In this document: positions 43,490 to 54,822 of the stretch, in pieces | Position numbering within the stretch: position 1 is the stretch's first letter | How the letters are laid out: every line of letters begins with the position of its first letter | Assembly: GCA_018105865.1 (NCBI GenBank) | Contig: CM030861.1 | Location: 7,837,884-7,901,883, forward strand | Reading direction: 5' to 3' | Length of the DNA stretch: 64,000 nt | From: Metaphire vulgaris | Taxonomy: Eukaryota > Annelida > Clitellata > Crassiclitellata > Megascolecidae | Translations under genes and position numbers: made by a program | The notes under the pieces: model-generated | The model's database searches: none | What the model saw: only the letters and a program-made list of their open reading frames with translations | What the model was told of the DNA's origin: nothing

Positions 43490-44670
43490 TCGTGTGTGTG
43501 CGTGTGCGCGTGTGTGTGTGTGCGTACTGCGTAGTAGTGCATTTTCAGCGTCAATTAGCCTATTCCGTGCGAACTGTCACTCGGTTGAGTGAAAGTATCA
43601 TTTTGGATGACACAGCGGTTGATGTCACGCGTCGAACGACGACTGTACGACAGCCGAGAAAATTCGAGAGAAATTGTTTTTTACGGGGCGTAACGACTCT
43701 TGATCCGCCCTCCTGCGATAGTCCTACACCGGTTGTTCCACGTCCACGGTCCTCGCCGCCGTCCCCCCACACACGCCCTCGCTCCCTATCTTCTCTACCT
43801 CGCATCCTCTCCCTCCGATGGCAGAGTTTTCATGAGTCAGTTATGCGAATCGCTCATGAGCGCTATTAGGCGTCACCCATCTGCCTACACGCATTCCGAA
43901 ACACAGGAGTACCTACCCTACCATCTCCTCCCTATATCGCCACCCATTTCTACCGTTTTTTGGTCGAACTTTTCCCGCGTCGAACCCCAACCATACGTGC
44001 TGCCGTGTTGACCATAGAGTGCTGGAAAAAGTCACTGAATCCGTAGAAGAGATACGAACAGATAGGGTCTATACAGACAGTAGAATTTACAGTAAATACC
44101 GTGCGTCTCTCTCACTAATCGGTTGTCCCTATCGCTCGGCGTAAGACTGGCAGACAACGCGGGAGACGCCGTCGCTAATATAGCCTCTAAAAATAGCTCG
44201 ATGAATATTCATCGATGTTGGGCGACCAAGTCGGACCAATGGGAGCGTCGCGTCGCGGCTGCGAACTTAACGGGGCCCCGAGGGCTGGAAAGTCACGTGG
44301 TCCGTTCTCTCGGGATGGGCGAAGAAAAGTCTCCGACTCTCTCTCTGTCTCTCTCTGTCTGTCTCTGTCTCTCTTTCGAGCACGTGGTTTCGTATTGGCG
44401 ACGACGAGGGAAGAAGTCGGCGACAGCGGTGTTGGCAGAATTTCTCCAAGTTTCCCAGATGGGTCCCGTTCTCACCTAGGATATACTGGATTCGGCGGTT
44501 TCGAGGGAGTTTATATTCCACGCCGTCATCGTCTGTCGCGTATACATGTGAACCGGTAAGATGCAAGGCCGTCAGCATCTGCAACCGACGTCTGTGAATG
44601 GAAGCCTACCTGGAGCAAGTCGATTTACCTGTCCGACTGCAGTTGACGAAGAAGATGCGGATTTGCTGTC
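43490..44670. promoter_or_regulatory. GC- and CpG-rich island
   Basis: CG dinucleotides are frequent throughout, unlike the flanks, after a (tg)n run at 43492-43522. Several overlapping ORFs (for example 43405-43869 plus, 44267-44584 minus) are typical of GC-rich DNA. It may be a promoter/first-exon region of an unidentified gene. Confidence 0.35.
44476..44591 (-). CDS. Candidate internal exon of unknown protein
   Basis: On the minus strand a cacag acceptor before 44591 and a gtgaga donor after 44476 bound a 116-base open segment. It encodes RRLQMLTALHLTGSHVYATD, then DDGVEYKLPRNRRIQYIL. The hydrophilic, varied composition looks coding, but I recognise no family. The opposite strand has its own open frame with a strong donor at 44671, so at most one is likely real. 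Confidence 0.25.
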
Positions 44671-44742
44671 GGTAAGTAAGAGATGGTTCTAGGTATAGGC
44701 CCTATCTCATGTCAGTCGCTCGCAATTTGATCGGCTAGTGTC

Positions 44743-44940
44743 AGAGGGGTAACTATAGGTGGGGCAGGGGTGGGGCAAGCTGTCCCGGGCGCCGTCTTCG
44801 GAGGGAGGCAGAATCTATGCCTTGATTTATTCACGATGGGAGTTTTACAGTCCCTCTTCTTCTTGTTCCTCTTCTTCTTCATGTGTCGTTCCTTCCTTAT
44901 CAGTGGTTTTCACACAGGCTTACTTAGCCTCCTAAACCAT
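44743..44940 (+). mobile_element. GGGCGCC-type MITE, left part
   Basis: cagaggggtaactataggtg and ggggcaagctgtcccgggcg. A right-hand partner (cctcgctacggctcttg, 45885-45901) may close a composite 44743-45901 that was invaded by the LINE and MITE-A. This is inference. Confidence 0.4.
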
Positions 44941-44949
44941 TTAAAATGA

Positions 44950-45003
<54 letters not shown>

Positions 45004-45317
45004 CAGAGGGTTGGGAACTTGACAGTCATTTTCCTCAATCTCTCTCTCTATAGGCCTATATGCTGTTGCTCTTATAGGGTTCCATAGTTCTGAGCGTTTG
45101 TCCGATGAAATATGTCCCATGTCCAGCGTCTTGTCGGTCGCCCCTCCCAATCTCATTGTTCCCTCTATTCTACCGTTCATTATTATCAATGGTAGGTCTC
45201 CAGTCGAACCTCTCATTATGTGACCAGCGTACTGAGCGTATAGGTCATTTTTCCTCGTATTATTTCCCGTTTTCATGTAGCTGTTGCTTTGCTGTTTTTC
45301 TGGGACTCTGTCGTTTG

Positions 45318-45503
45318 CAGTGGCGGCTCCACCAGGGGGCCAGAGGGGCCCGTGCCCCCCTATTGAGAGCCTGGCCCCCCAGTGCCCCCCAGTTGGGACC
45401 TTATACTTAATGCTACATACATTAAACAACAAATGGTTGGCCCCCATGATTAGAAGTTGCCCCCCAACGGCCCCCCACTTGCCAAATCCTAGAGCCGCCA
45501 CTG
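45318..45503 (-). mobile_element. MITE-A copy in a LINE (hAT-type)
   Basis: Starts CAGTGGCGGCTCCACC and ends cctagagccgccactg. Perfect TSD gtcgtttg at 45310-45317 and 45504-45511. Confidence 0.93.
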
Positions 45504-45516
45504 GTCGTTTGTAACC

Positions 45517-45608
45517 TTGTCCATCCAGCTTGTCCATCCAGCTGATTCTCATCCTGACCTTGTCCATCCATATTGTCCAGCTTACCTTGTCCATCCAGCT
45601 GATTCTCA
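45517..45608. repeat. CTTGTCCATCCAG minisatellite in RT-coding DNA
   Basis: Five copies of a ttgtccatcca(g/t) unit with attctcatcctgac spacers. They encode repeated WMDK on the minus strand. Confidence 0.85.
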
Positions 45609-45659
45609 AGACCCTTCTCCAACACCCTAATTCAAAGGCCATGATCTTTTTCAATTTTT

Positions 45660-46235
45660 CATTATTGCTAAGAAGTTAAAAATTCCCGCAGAAGACATTG
45701 CCATTTGCCACTATGTATGACAAGCAAAAAACAGGTAATCTAGTACTAATATTTTATTCATTCCTCAAGGGGGTGGACAGTCAGAAGTCAGAAGTCAGAA
45801 AAGGTAGTCATCAGTTTTTCGGTTTTCAAACTTTGAGGGGCAAAAAAATTTGATACCTTGCCCCAGGCGCCAAATAGGCATACTCCTCGCTACGGCTCTT
45901 GCATATAGTGTTTGTCGGTCTCACAACAACATGTTTTCATCAACATTTGTGGCAATCCGCCTTATTATTAAAGCCTGAACTGGTTTCAAGAGCAAAAATC
46001 GTAGATAGTTTTGGTATTTCCTCATAACTTTACAGCAATTTGAAACGCTTTACTGTTAGGTCTATTTACCCTAAATCGATTCTTAAGTCGATTCGGCTCG
46101 TCTCAGATCAAATTTTGTTAAAATGTAATCGATTTAATGATTGTCTAAATAAACCGAAGTTGTTTTGTTGATCATTCTGCATACAGTTCGAGACGAAGGG
46201 GTTGCAAGAAAAGGGTGGGGCCAAGTAAAAATATA
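45660..46235. other. No recognisable gene
   Basis: A gacaagcaaaaaacaggtaa motif lies at 45719 and a MITE-like end at 45885-45901. Otherwise unique. Confidence 0.4.
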
Positions 46236-46243
46236 GCCATAGG

Positions 46244-46428
46244 CAGGGGCGGTTCTACGTTGGGGATGACTGGGGATGAATCCCCCACCGATCTTTTTTT
46301 GCTTGTCAGGTTTACCGCGCCCGAGTCCCTATACAAGTCGCCATCTTCCTGCAGATTCATTGCATCCCCCACCAACTTTCAAGAAATTCATTGCATTCCC
46401 CCACCAAGAGTTCTTGAAACCGCCACTG
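46244..46428 (+). mobile_element. MITE-B copy (hAT-type)
   Basis: Starts caggggcggttctacg and ends tcttgaaaccgccactg. Flanks gccatagg/tttatagg match over the last five bases. Motif gatcttttttgcttgtcagg at 46291. Confidence 0.82.
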
Positions 46429-46436
46429 TTTATAGG

Positions 46437-46730
46437 ATAGTGGATTTATGAAACAGTTTAGACGAAAAGGCAGTAACAGTTGAGACAATAAATGGATTCA
46501 AAAGTTGTCTGAAAAAACTAGGTTATTGAATGTTAAGAGTAGCCTAATTATAGTTGTTTTCAAAAACACTTCAATTCAAGCTATTATTATATTCGTCCAT
46601 TTAGTAGGACAGGATATACCCTGGATTTGACCTGCATGGATCTTTAATTATTTGAATTTGGTGTGCCATCGGTTGATGCTCCTGTGCATTACGAAGTGGC
46701 GCTATAGAAGTTTAAGATTAGATTAGATAG
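46437..46730 (+). pseudogene. LINE C-terminal relic
   Basis: In one frame IVDL, NSLDEKAVTVETINGFK and SCLKKLGY precede a stop at about 46530. The family also ends DEKAVIVERIKFRFKRYLGK at 49815. A tail with gtggcgctatagaagttta lies at 46697. Confidence 0.6.
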
Positions 46731-46818
46731 ATTAGACGAGCTCGGTCTTTTCTTGAGCATCCATCAGAATATTTCAATAATAGTTAGAAAAGTTTGCGAC
46801 CACTGTCTCTCATACATC

Positions 46819-47247
46819 CACGGGCGCAAACCTGGTCAGAAAAACGGTCGTGTCCTAATTTTGACCTGATCAGAAAAACGGTCGTGTCCCTAATTTTGAC
46901 CTGGTCAGAAAAACGGTCGTGTCCTAATTTTGACCTGGTCAGAAAAACGGTCGTGTTCTAATTTTGACCTGGTCAGAAAAACGGTCGTGTTCTAATTTTG
47001 ACCTGGTCAGAAAAATGGTCATGTCCTAATTCTTTTCTCAGGTGATGACCTTTTTTGACTTTTTGACTTAAAATTGCTTAAGAGTGGTGATGACCTGTTT
47101 TGCTCTTGTTGACTTTTGACAATAAAATAAACCATGGTTTTTGTTATCTCATAGCCAAAAAACACCCGTTTCCACGCCCACAGGGACACGACCATCCCAA
47201 AAAACCCGTGTCAGGACACGAAGAACAAAGCCATGCTTGCGTCCCTG
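46819..47247 (+). mobile_element. hAT-type element K carrying a minisatellite
   Basis: Starts cacgggcgcaaacctgg and ends catgcttgcgtccctg. Perfect TSD catacatc at 46811-46818 and 47248-47255. The left arm is a 34-bp tandem array; the right arm has atgaccttttttgactttt and gacctgttttgctcttg motifs. Confidence 0.88.
46832..47031. repeat. 34-bp minisatellite, six copies
   Basis: Unit core ggtcagaaaaacggtcgtgt followed by (c/t)ctaattttgacct. Six copies with one to three changes each. Confidence 0.95.
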
Positions 47248-47448
47248 CATACATCCTCTATTCCAACTTCTTTTTGTCATTTACGCCTGGTATCATTTTG
47301 ATTCCACAAAAAACAAACACAATTTGCAGTATATAATACAAAAACGACACATATTAAATTGTAGATTTTCGTAATTTTTACTGAAATTTATAACAAATCG
47401 CTTATATCTGCTGATTCGTCAAATTTTGACAACTATTTTAGAGCTACA

Positions 47449-47663
47449 TTAGGTAATTAAAAATGATGTTCAGAATCAGACTCAAATTAAATTATATTAT
47501 AGGTAATTAAATATATACGCAAATGAAAATAAAGTTCGATCTTAGATTGGCCGGAACTGCATCAGGTAGCCTAATTAAAAATTCTGTTCAGAATCTGACG
47601 CAAATTAAATTATAGTCAATTAAAATATACGCAAACGAAAATAAAGTTCGATCTAAGATTGGC
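47449..47663. repeat. Tandem duplication of about 105 bp
   Basis: 47449-47551 and 47563-47663 share ttcagaatc, caaattaaattata, tatacgcaaa and aataaagttcgatct in the same order. No function is visible. Confidence 0.8.
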
Positions 47664-47865
47664 AGAGTGGTAATGCCTCTGAAGTCACTTTAAATCACGC
47701 TGTGGATTTGACAGCAAAAATTAAGATAACGCATGCATGGATAAGTTAATTAAAATGTTGCGCGTAAAGTCACAATCAGAAATTGGGCGAATCGTAAAAA
47801 CAACATTGGCAAAAAAGTATAAACGGAGCAAACTTTTCGTGTCTTTCTTCCCAGTCAAATTGCTA

Positions 47866-47939
<74 letters not shown>

Positions 47940-48015
47940 CTCGATAATTTATATAGCGCTATAACATAGCTTGATGCCAAAAGCAAGAGCACTTTATGAA
48001 ATGAAATACTTGAAA
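47866..48015 (-). repeat. (TTA)n tail with LINE 3' end
   Basis: About 24 att units, then tcgataatttatatagcgct (the inverse LINE tail) and gcaagagcactttatgaaa. Confidence 0.75.
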
Positions 48016-48715
48016 TGATTAAATGAAATACTTGATAAAATTGAAAGGTCATTTGCCATCTTACCGACCAAGTTGTCTGCTTACTACGTGATCAGACAGC
48101 AGCCAACCAACCTACCTTACCATTGAGCATTGCCTTTCCCCATCATCCAATACCCTACTCATCAAGTCCAAATGTTATCAAGATCGGTCTAATACTTCGA
48201 ATAATTTTGAGGATAAGGTTTTATAGTAAAAATAAACTTGTATATTGTTATACGACCGGTGAATCTTCTTTTAAAAATAAAATTTTAACTTCAATTAATT
48301 ATCGTTAAACTGCATATTTTTTGTTGCCACAAAGAAATGATCTTAAATCTTAACAAGTAGCGCAGTAGGTCTAATGTAGCGCCGCAGTTAAGCTTTGTAG
48401 GTTTCTGTCGCTAGGGGCGCTCTTGTATTGTCGTCGAATTTCCATCGAAATTCAAAAGACTACACCTTTTTCTTGTCCAATACTGAAACTTGATCTTCCA
48501 ACGCTTTTGAGTTCACTATTAGACGTCACAGGCTTCAGTACTGAAATGCACTAAGAAACTTCTATAGCGCCACTATAATGAGGCGCCTGACGCCCGTCAT
48601 AAACTAAATCAAGTTTTTAAGATGGAAGCGAATTTTGCTTTCCGCCAAAAATCCGATTTATATTTTTGTTGCTTTAATCGCTTCAGCGGCTCAGCTTCGT
48701 ATATTTTTCGAATAT
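48016..48715. other. No recognisable feature
   Basis: Unique DNA. Confidence 0.4.
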
Positions 48716-48746
<31 letters not shown>

Positions 48747-48900
48747 TCTCGTAAACTTATACAGCGCCCTGGAAAGCAGTACAGCAGTAGCTGCTTATTC
48801 TTACGCGCTTAATCTTTCTTGAAATAGCTATAGCCAGGGTGGTTTGTCGGCCGGGCAGAGGAATAGGTTAAACATAGGTCGTATTTTTACAGATTTTTCC
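48716..48900 (-). repeat. (GTAA)n tail and LINE-tail repeat
   Basis: gtaa units, then aaaatctcgtaaacttatac and agcgccctgg. Homologous to 18725-18800. Confidence 0.6.
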
Positions 48901-49500
48901 TTTCCGTTGTAGCGTTCAATTTACCTATCCGACTGTTTATCATACATCTGAGTGGCATGCACGCTACGTGGAATTCAAACCATGACACTGCAGTTTTAAG
49001 GACTGAGAGATGACTTATATTTGTTAATTGTACCTAAAAGATTTATCAATAATTAGACTGCCTTATTATTTTCTGGTCTACAGTAAGACAAATATTTCTT
49101 AATTGAGTCGGGAAATAGTTTTCAACGAAGTTTTTTTAGCAAGGGCAGCAAGAAGCCATCGTTTTTCTTTTAAGGGAGATATTTAAAAACGCTTCATGCG
49201 TTTGTTGTTGACTGCCAACTTCCAGTTCAGAACGCAAAACAGATTATGTTGAATCACACTCCATTACCGTCGGCCTATGACGAAGCTCTTCCCGGCTATT
49301 TATAGATCATAAACAAGATGGAAATGAATGACTCAGTGTCTGATTTTAAGTACACACGGACTCTTGGGACCTATCACTCCACGTAACGTCGTCACTGTCA
49401 GTGGCGGAACTAAGTTTCAGATCACGGGGGTCAAGATGACGATTGCCGTAGGTCATGCTTATAAATATACAGTATTTGCAGATACAGCGTATGTGTAAAG
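48901..49500. other. No recognisable feature
   Basis: Unique DNA. cagtggcggaactaagtttc at 49400 looks like an isolated MITE-like left end. Confidence 0.35.
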
Positions 49501-49545
49501 TACACACACACACACACATATATATATAATATATATATAATATAC

Positions 49546-49598
<53 letters not shown>

Positions 49599-49599
49599 T
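49501..49599. repeat. (CA)n and (TA)n microsatellite
   Basis: Ca units, then ta units with atactgtata interruptions. Confidence 0.95.
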
Positions 49600-49694
49600 G
49601 CACGTTTTCTAGAGAAAAAGGTGTCGGAACAAGAACAGGAGGTCACCGATACAAGTTGATTAAGCAGAGGGTGTGGCCAATGAAGAAAATATTT

Positions 49695-50000
49695 TAGCTC
49701 AAGTTATTGTTATTGTTATTGTTCATGACAATTTATATAGCGCCGTAGCATAGCAAGGGCCAAAGTCAAAGGCGCTTTACAAAAAACATGGGAACGAGAT
49801 GTTGAATATGGGTTGTGGACAAATGGAATAGTTTGGACGAAAAGGCAGTAATAGTTGAAAGAATAAAATTTAGATTCAAGCGTTATTTAGGAAAACTGGG
49901 TTATTAAATGTTGACAGTAATTGCAGTTGTTTTCACGAAGACTAACTTTGTCTCCTAAACCACTTGAAAACCACGCTATTATCATTATTATAACTCATCT
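49695..50000 (+). pseudogene. LINE 3' relics
   Basis: attgtt repeats, then catgacaatttatatagcgc (inverse tail). A separate plus-strand C-terminus follows: VDKWNSLDEKAVIVERIKFR, FKRYLGKLGY and a stop near 49910. Confidence 0.6.
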
Positions 50001-50044
50001 TAATTATTATCCGATTTGTTTCATGCATTTTATTTACATATCTT

Positions 50045-50165
50045 CGTTTTCAGTGCAAGAGTTGTGGACGGATGAAATGAATTGGACGTGAAGATAGTCA
50101 TGGATACGAGTGTGAATGATTTCAAAATAAACCTCAGTAGGCCTACAGTACTATAGGATATTACA
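50045..50165 (+). pseudogene. LINE C-terminal relic
   Basis: Frames give VVDG, NELDVKIVMDTSVNDFKIN. It is the same terminal segment as at 24925 and 46437. Confidence 0.5.
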
Positions 50166-50179
50166 TTGGAAGGGTACAA

Positions 50180-50640
50180 CCAGGGACGTAGCTATGGGCT
50201 TGGAGGGGGGCTTAAGCCCTACAAACCTGAAGCTAGCCCCCTCCCCAATAAATTCAAGCCCAAAAGGCGTTGCGGGTTCAAGCGTTTGTTTGTTCACAAG
50301 AATTGTACATTGGATATTGAAAAGCTCATAAACACCTTTGCTGAACGACTGGATAGGCGAGCAATGTTCTATGAAATGTAGTATTACAGTACATACTTGA
50401 GACCAGAAGCAATAAATAGTACAAGACCTATAAATGAACAATGATTGATGGTATTGGATGTCTGTTAATTGCTATAGCTTAACTAGCCTACTGGTTTTTT
50501 AACTAGCAACTTTGATTTTAAGTTTTCATTAGCAATTTAGATGCCTGCTGTCTATTTTTGTCTTTTTTTCGCTTTTTTTGTGAGTTGTGAGTTTGTGACA
50601 ACGAAAAGATAATTTTACAGCGGTTTTAAACAAGTTTTGC
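50180..50640. other. Partial MITE end, otherwise featureless
   Basis: ccagggacgtagctatgggc at 50180 resembles a MITE-E left end followed by ccctccc-type arms. No right end was found. Confidence 0.4.
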
Positions 50641-50659
50641 ATTTAGCAGTAGCATCTGC

Positions 50660-50957
50660 CAGTGGCGGTTCCACCATGTTGATGACTGGGGATGCATCCC
50701 CCACCGGGGTTCCGGATGACTTTTTTTGCTTGTCAACCTATTTTCCGGTGAGTTTTTTTAAATTTAGTGAAAAATACTGCGAATTACCTTTTTTTTAGCT
50801 TGTCGACCTTTTTTTGCAAGGTTTATTAAACATTCAGTGGGCAAACAATGACCTTTCCTTCCTTTTCTTTTGTTTTTTCTTCTTCACTTTGCATCCCCAA
50901 CACCAACTTCCTATGAATTTTTCATCCCCCCACCAAGAATTCCTGGAACCGCCACTG
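50660..50957 (+). mobile_element. MITE-B copy (hAT-type)
   Basis: Starts CAGTGGCGGTTCCACC and ends cctggaaccgccactg. Perfect TSD gcatctgc at 50652-50659 and 50958-50965. It has gatgactttttttgcttgtc and ttttagcttgtcgacc motifs. Confidence 0.93.
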
Positions 50958-50965
50958 GCATCTGC

Positions 50966-51560
50966 CACCTGACTCTTACTCTTAGTAACATTGACAATAG
51001 TATGGGCCAGTAATCAATCAATCAATCACGTTTATTTTTCTCAACATACTGATAAGTAGGGCCTATCTATATAACCTGAAATATAGTAAGTTTATAACGT
51101 ATATGTTCACGTTTTCATATGAACGCCTTTTCCGTAAATTAATTCCCTCGTGGGGGATGACTTTAAAAATTTAATTCCCTCTTTAAAAGGTTAAGAATAC
51201 TTTTACGGTTCAGCGAAATGTGTGCAGCTCCAAACGCTGTTACCCGGGACTGGCGCCTTCAGCGTCTCGGCTCTCCCGAGTTACACCACTCTGCATCTGA
51301 TCGTTTAGCAGGGACCCATGCATGCATCTTTTGGTCACGGAATGGTCGTTGACGTCTTTATAACGTTGTGCTCCTATCTCGCAGAATTCTCGCATTATCG
51401 AAAAGTCGTAATAAATTATAATGCGCGTTTTCTGCAGCATGACAGGGTGTAGCATATTCCGCTAGGTTTGTGCTTGTGCCAAATAAAGAAAAGACATGTT
51501 CATAAATATGTCTGGTGAACAAAATAGTCTGTTATAGATCTATTGGTATTTGTTGCTTAT
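50966..51560. other. No recognisable gene
   Basis: Short (aatc)n at 51013-51027. Otherwise unique. Confidence 0.4.
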
Positions 51561-51570
51561 TACTAAGCAA

Positions 51571-51760
51571 CGGTGTTTAATCTAGGATCCTGGACTCCGG
51601 GGGGACTGACAAAGCCGGGGGAAACTGACAAAGCCGGGAGGAATTCTCCTAGGGGGCTGCTGTTAGTCCATGTAGTATGCCAAAATTTCCGAAAGGAATT
51701 TGAAATTTCCGGGGGCGAAGGGCAATTCTTCCCCCCGGAAACGGCCTAAATTAAACACTG
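51571..51760 (-). mobile_element. MITE-C copy
   Basis: Starts cggtgtttaatctagg and ends cggcctaaattaaacactg. No clear TSD remains. Confidence 0.8.
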
Positions 51761-52044
51761 ACAGGCAGACAGACAAACAGACAGATAGACAGATAGAGAA
51801 TGACCGGCCATGAAACAATGGATAATGCCAGGATATCAGAAGGTATAGGCCTATATTGTCAAAGTAAGGTTTTCAAGCTATGACTTCAAATCCAGTCTTA
51901 GCAATAAGGCAATGAATGAATTTTGAATTAGAGAATTACAGTTTTCAGTCAATTCAAAGGACTGAAGGAAAATATAAATAAATTAGTCGGATTTTAGACA
52001 TTGAAGTGATCAGACATAGACTGGTCGCTTGCAGGGTGCGATTT

Positions 52045-52175
52045 GTGACCTGGAGCAGTGGGGGATATGTCGAGCTTGGGGGATGAAGTTGTTGGAAACT
52101 GTAGCAGTGAGGGGATGTAGTGGTGGGGGATGTAGCAGTAGGGGGTGCAGTTGGGCAGTGGGGGGGGGGGATTCC
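52045..52175. repeat. Degenerate GGGGGATGTAGCAGT repeat
   Basis: Roughly six 12-18 bp units of ggggatgtag(c/t)(a/g)gt(g/a) to a G-homopolymer at 52160. Confidence 0.7.
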
Positions 52176-53025
52176 GCCCTTCCCCTCCGCAAATCGCGCC
52201 CTGGTCGCTTGCATTATTGTAGTAGAATTAGGGTTCAATAAAATGCTATTAAAATACTTGATATATAATTTATAGTTTGTAATAAAATTGTAATCATGTC
52301 TAGTTCACCCATCAATAATCTAATAATTAAAAACTCAGCCAAGCGAGTCGCCTCGTGGCTTTTTTCATAACCAATAAGTACTGTACTAATGATCGTCTCC
52401 GTTATGCAGTAATAGGCCTATTATGCAAATAAAATAGCGATGCAGTACGTATGCAGTAATCATTTACGAATATTATTGAATTCACGAATACACCATTTAC
52501 ATAAGCTGGTTACAGTTGTTGACTATAGTATTGAAATTTGTCGAAACGGGATTTCAGCGAAAGGGTTCGAGTGTCATGTCGCCCGGTTGAAATGTACTGA
52601 GTTTTGGCCAAGACTTCAGACATTGGGAGAAACTTTCCAGTTCTGGTTCTCGGAATTTAATTATTTAATTTAAATCGAATTTAATTACTTTTCACTGGAG
52701 TCATCATCCGGCACGAATCTTGCCGCGGCGAAATGCGGTTCGTGTAGTTACGTTACGATCCTTCGTCCTGATATTCTTCGTTTAGATTTCGGCCGAATTC
52801 GCAACTCATCATGCCCGTGTAGAACCGAAACATAAGCGCTATCATGCAATATATTTCGGCACCTCTCTGTTGTTTCCGCTAAAGTGCCAAAGTGTTTTTA
52901 TGGAGTGCAGTCCTAAAAGCAAAAACTTCATTGCAAGTGCTGTAATTCTGCAAGTCACCAACGATGTCATATAATAGTCATTTGACAGTACCATAATATT
53001 AGGACTTATATCTCTCTGTCTCTGG
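52176..53025. other. No recognisable feature
   Basis: Unique DNA. CG-rich at 52690-52810 without exon signals. Confidence 0.4.
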
Positions 53026-53152
53026 CTCTCTGTCTCTCTGTCTCTCTGTCTATGTCTGTCTTTTTCTCTCTGCATCTGTCTTTGTCTGTCCGTCCGTCTG
53101 TCTGTCTGTCTGTCTGTCTGTGTGTGTGTCTGTCTGTGTGTCTGTCTGTCTC
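53009..53152. repeat. (GTCT)n / (CT)n microsatellite
   Basis: Tctctgtctctg units, then gtctgtct. Confidence 0.95.
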
Positions 53153-53364
53153 AGGCACCAATCATAAAATCCGACCCTTCGTGAAATTTAGTTGAATATA
53201 TCCCTGACGCTGTACAGTGACTTATACCAATTGTGCAGTCAGAAATACGATATCCCGTGATATAGAAACTAAGGACGATTGATTGCAAAGGAAATTCTGC
53301 CTAAGATGCGTAAATGCTTTTTTCTTCCAGGGACAAGGTGTCGTCTTGAGTGAATTAACCGTTC

Positions 53365-53444
53365 TTAACCCCTTAACCGTATATTTAACTGTAACTCAAT
53401 GTAAAATGGACGGATATATCCGGGATCCCCAGTTAAGGGGTTAA
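53365..53444. mobile_element. piggyBac-like MITE
   Basis: Eighty bases bounded by TTAA on both sides, with inverted ends TTAACCCCTTAAC and agttaaggggttaa. A ggatatatcc palindrome lies inside. A matching terminus is at 21691. Confidence 0.6.
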
Positions 53445-53533
53445 TTAAGCATTATAGTTGAGATAAAGACTGAAATCTAATCAGTTGAACACTGCATACC
53501 TGAATAACGTATTCCATGGGCTACGAATCTGCA

Positions 53534-53579
<46 letters not shown>

Positions 53580-53586
53580 TATTATA

Positions 53587-53652
<66 letters not shown>

Positions 53653-53680
53653 CATATCATCATTATCATTATTATTATTA
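53534..53680. repeat. (ATT)n microsatellite
   Basis: Att units with atatatt and atcatatc interruptions. Confidence 0.95.
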
Positions 53681-53850
53681 GGGGCAGAGTGGAGTAGTGG
53701 TAAGATTCTTGACATGCAACCGAAGTGTAGCGGGTTCGAATCTGACGCTAGCCACTGTGTAGCGACCATGGAAAAGTTGCATTACTTATTATTGTCCCGC
53801 ACTTAAGATTATTCACTTCGTGAATGAGTGAAAGTGCGTTAACAACCATG
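53681..53850 (+). mobile_element. tRNA-derived SINE, copy 2
   Basis: ggggcagagtggagtagtgg then taagattc gives an A box, and tagcgggttcgaatct a near-consensus B box 30 bases on. The head is about 73 bases, as in a tRNA, but the acceptor stem does not pair well. The body ends acaaccatg, then (tac)n, parallel to the minus-strand copy at 39776. Confidence 0.65.
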
Positions 53851-53993
<143 letters not shown>

Positions 53994-54163
53994 ATATCAT
54001 TAATATTAATGTCATTATTTTAACTATAAGCTTAGATTATAAAGCGTTTTAACGTTGCTAAGTATGTGCATCCGGGACTGTCTCAGTTCGGGATGAATGC
54101 ACTTGAAAGCGATAACTGTATACGTAGCGGTTGTTGTATCTTGTATGACCACAGAAGTAACAG

Positions 54164-54234
54164 GCAGTGGCGTAACCAGCGTCCGGGGCAGAATGGGGGG
54201 CCGGGGGCAGTTTGGCTCCGTGGCTACGCCAATG
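54164..54234 (+). mobile_element. Minimal MITE-E derivative
   Basis: 71 bp: starts CAGTGGCGTAACCAGCG and ends gtggctacgccaatg. No clear TSD. Confidence 0.6.
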
Positions 54235-54537
54235 ATAGCAGTCACGTATACCCTGTGTTCGCCAGCAATTTGACTTCCTGTGGTCTTAGAATTTCCATCC
54301 GTTTTCCCGTCTTCGCTCCGGCGACTGAGGCTGGTACGCATCTGTTCTTCGAGACAGACCCAGTCACCTCCGCGCGCAGTACCTCCGACCGGCCCTGTGG
54401 GGTGGTGGGTAGCGTGTCGTCGTTCTGCCGCCTTTCATGTCAGACATTCTCAGCGGAGCACAGTGCCAGAGGCTGTCTGGGTCTCCTCTTAGTGAAAGGA
54501 TTCGTAGCCAGAATTCCAAACCGAAACCTATAGCGCA
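54235..54537. other. CG-rich DNA without recognisable gene
   Basis: Open frames run through 54280-54530 in two frames, but none shows a known domain. Confidence 0.35.
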
Positions 54538-54585
<48 letters not shown>

Positions 54586-54637
54586 TCTGTTATTATATGT
54601 ATATATTATATGTCTATATCAAGTGACATATTATATT

Positions 54638-54693
<56 letters not shown>

Positions 54694-54822
54694 CTGAGAA
54701 AATAATCTTCTGAAAGCCTTTCAACCATATAGCCCAGTATAAGTATAATCGTTCTTTCTTTAATTCAATGACGGAGCGTGTGTTTTCCGGTTGAAGTCGG
54801 CGATATACATACTGTATATACA

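Larger units (their letters stand above)
44950..45655 (-). pseudogene. LINE RT C-terminus split by MITE-A
   Basis: On the minus strand, KIMAFELGCWRRVLRISWMD then a repeated WMDK segment precede the MITE. Afterwards NNTRKNDLYAQYAGHIMRGS and IIMNGRIEGT continue to NPL and a stop. (ATA)n at 44950-45003 is the tail. Same RT class as 247-1338 and 30640-31125. Inactive. Confidence 0.75.

Noticed and set aside
44561..44671. Plus-strand first exon with 37 codons and a gtaagt donor
   Set aside because: It overlaps a minus-strand candidate that looks more protein-like; neither is supported by homology, so only one was listed, at low confidence.
46832..47031. CRISPR-like array
   Set aside because: The 34-bp units are directly abutting without unique spacers, inside a eukaryotic hAT element. 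It is a minisatellite.
53681..53755. Functional tRNA
   Set aside because: Acceptor and anticodon stems do not pair and the sequence continues as a SINE body with a microsatellite tail.
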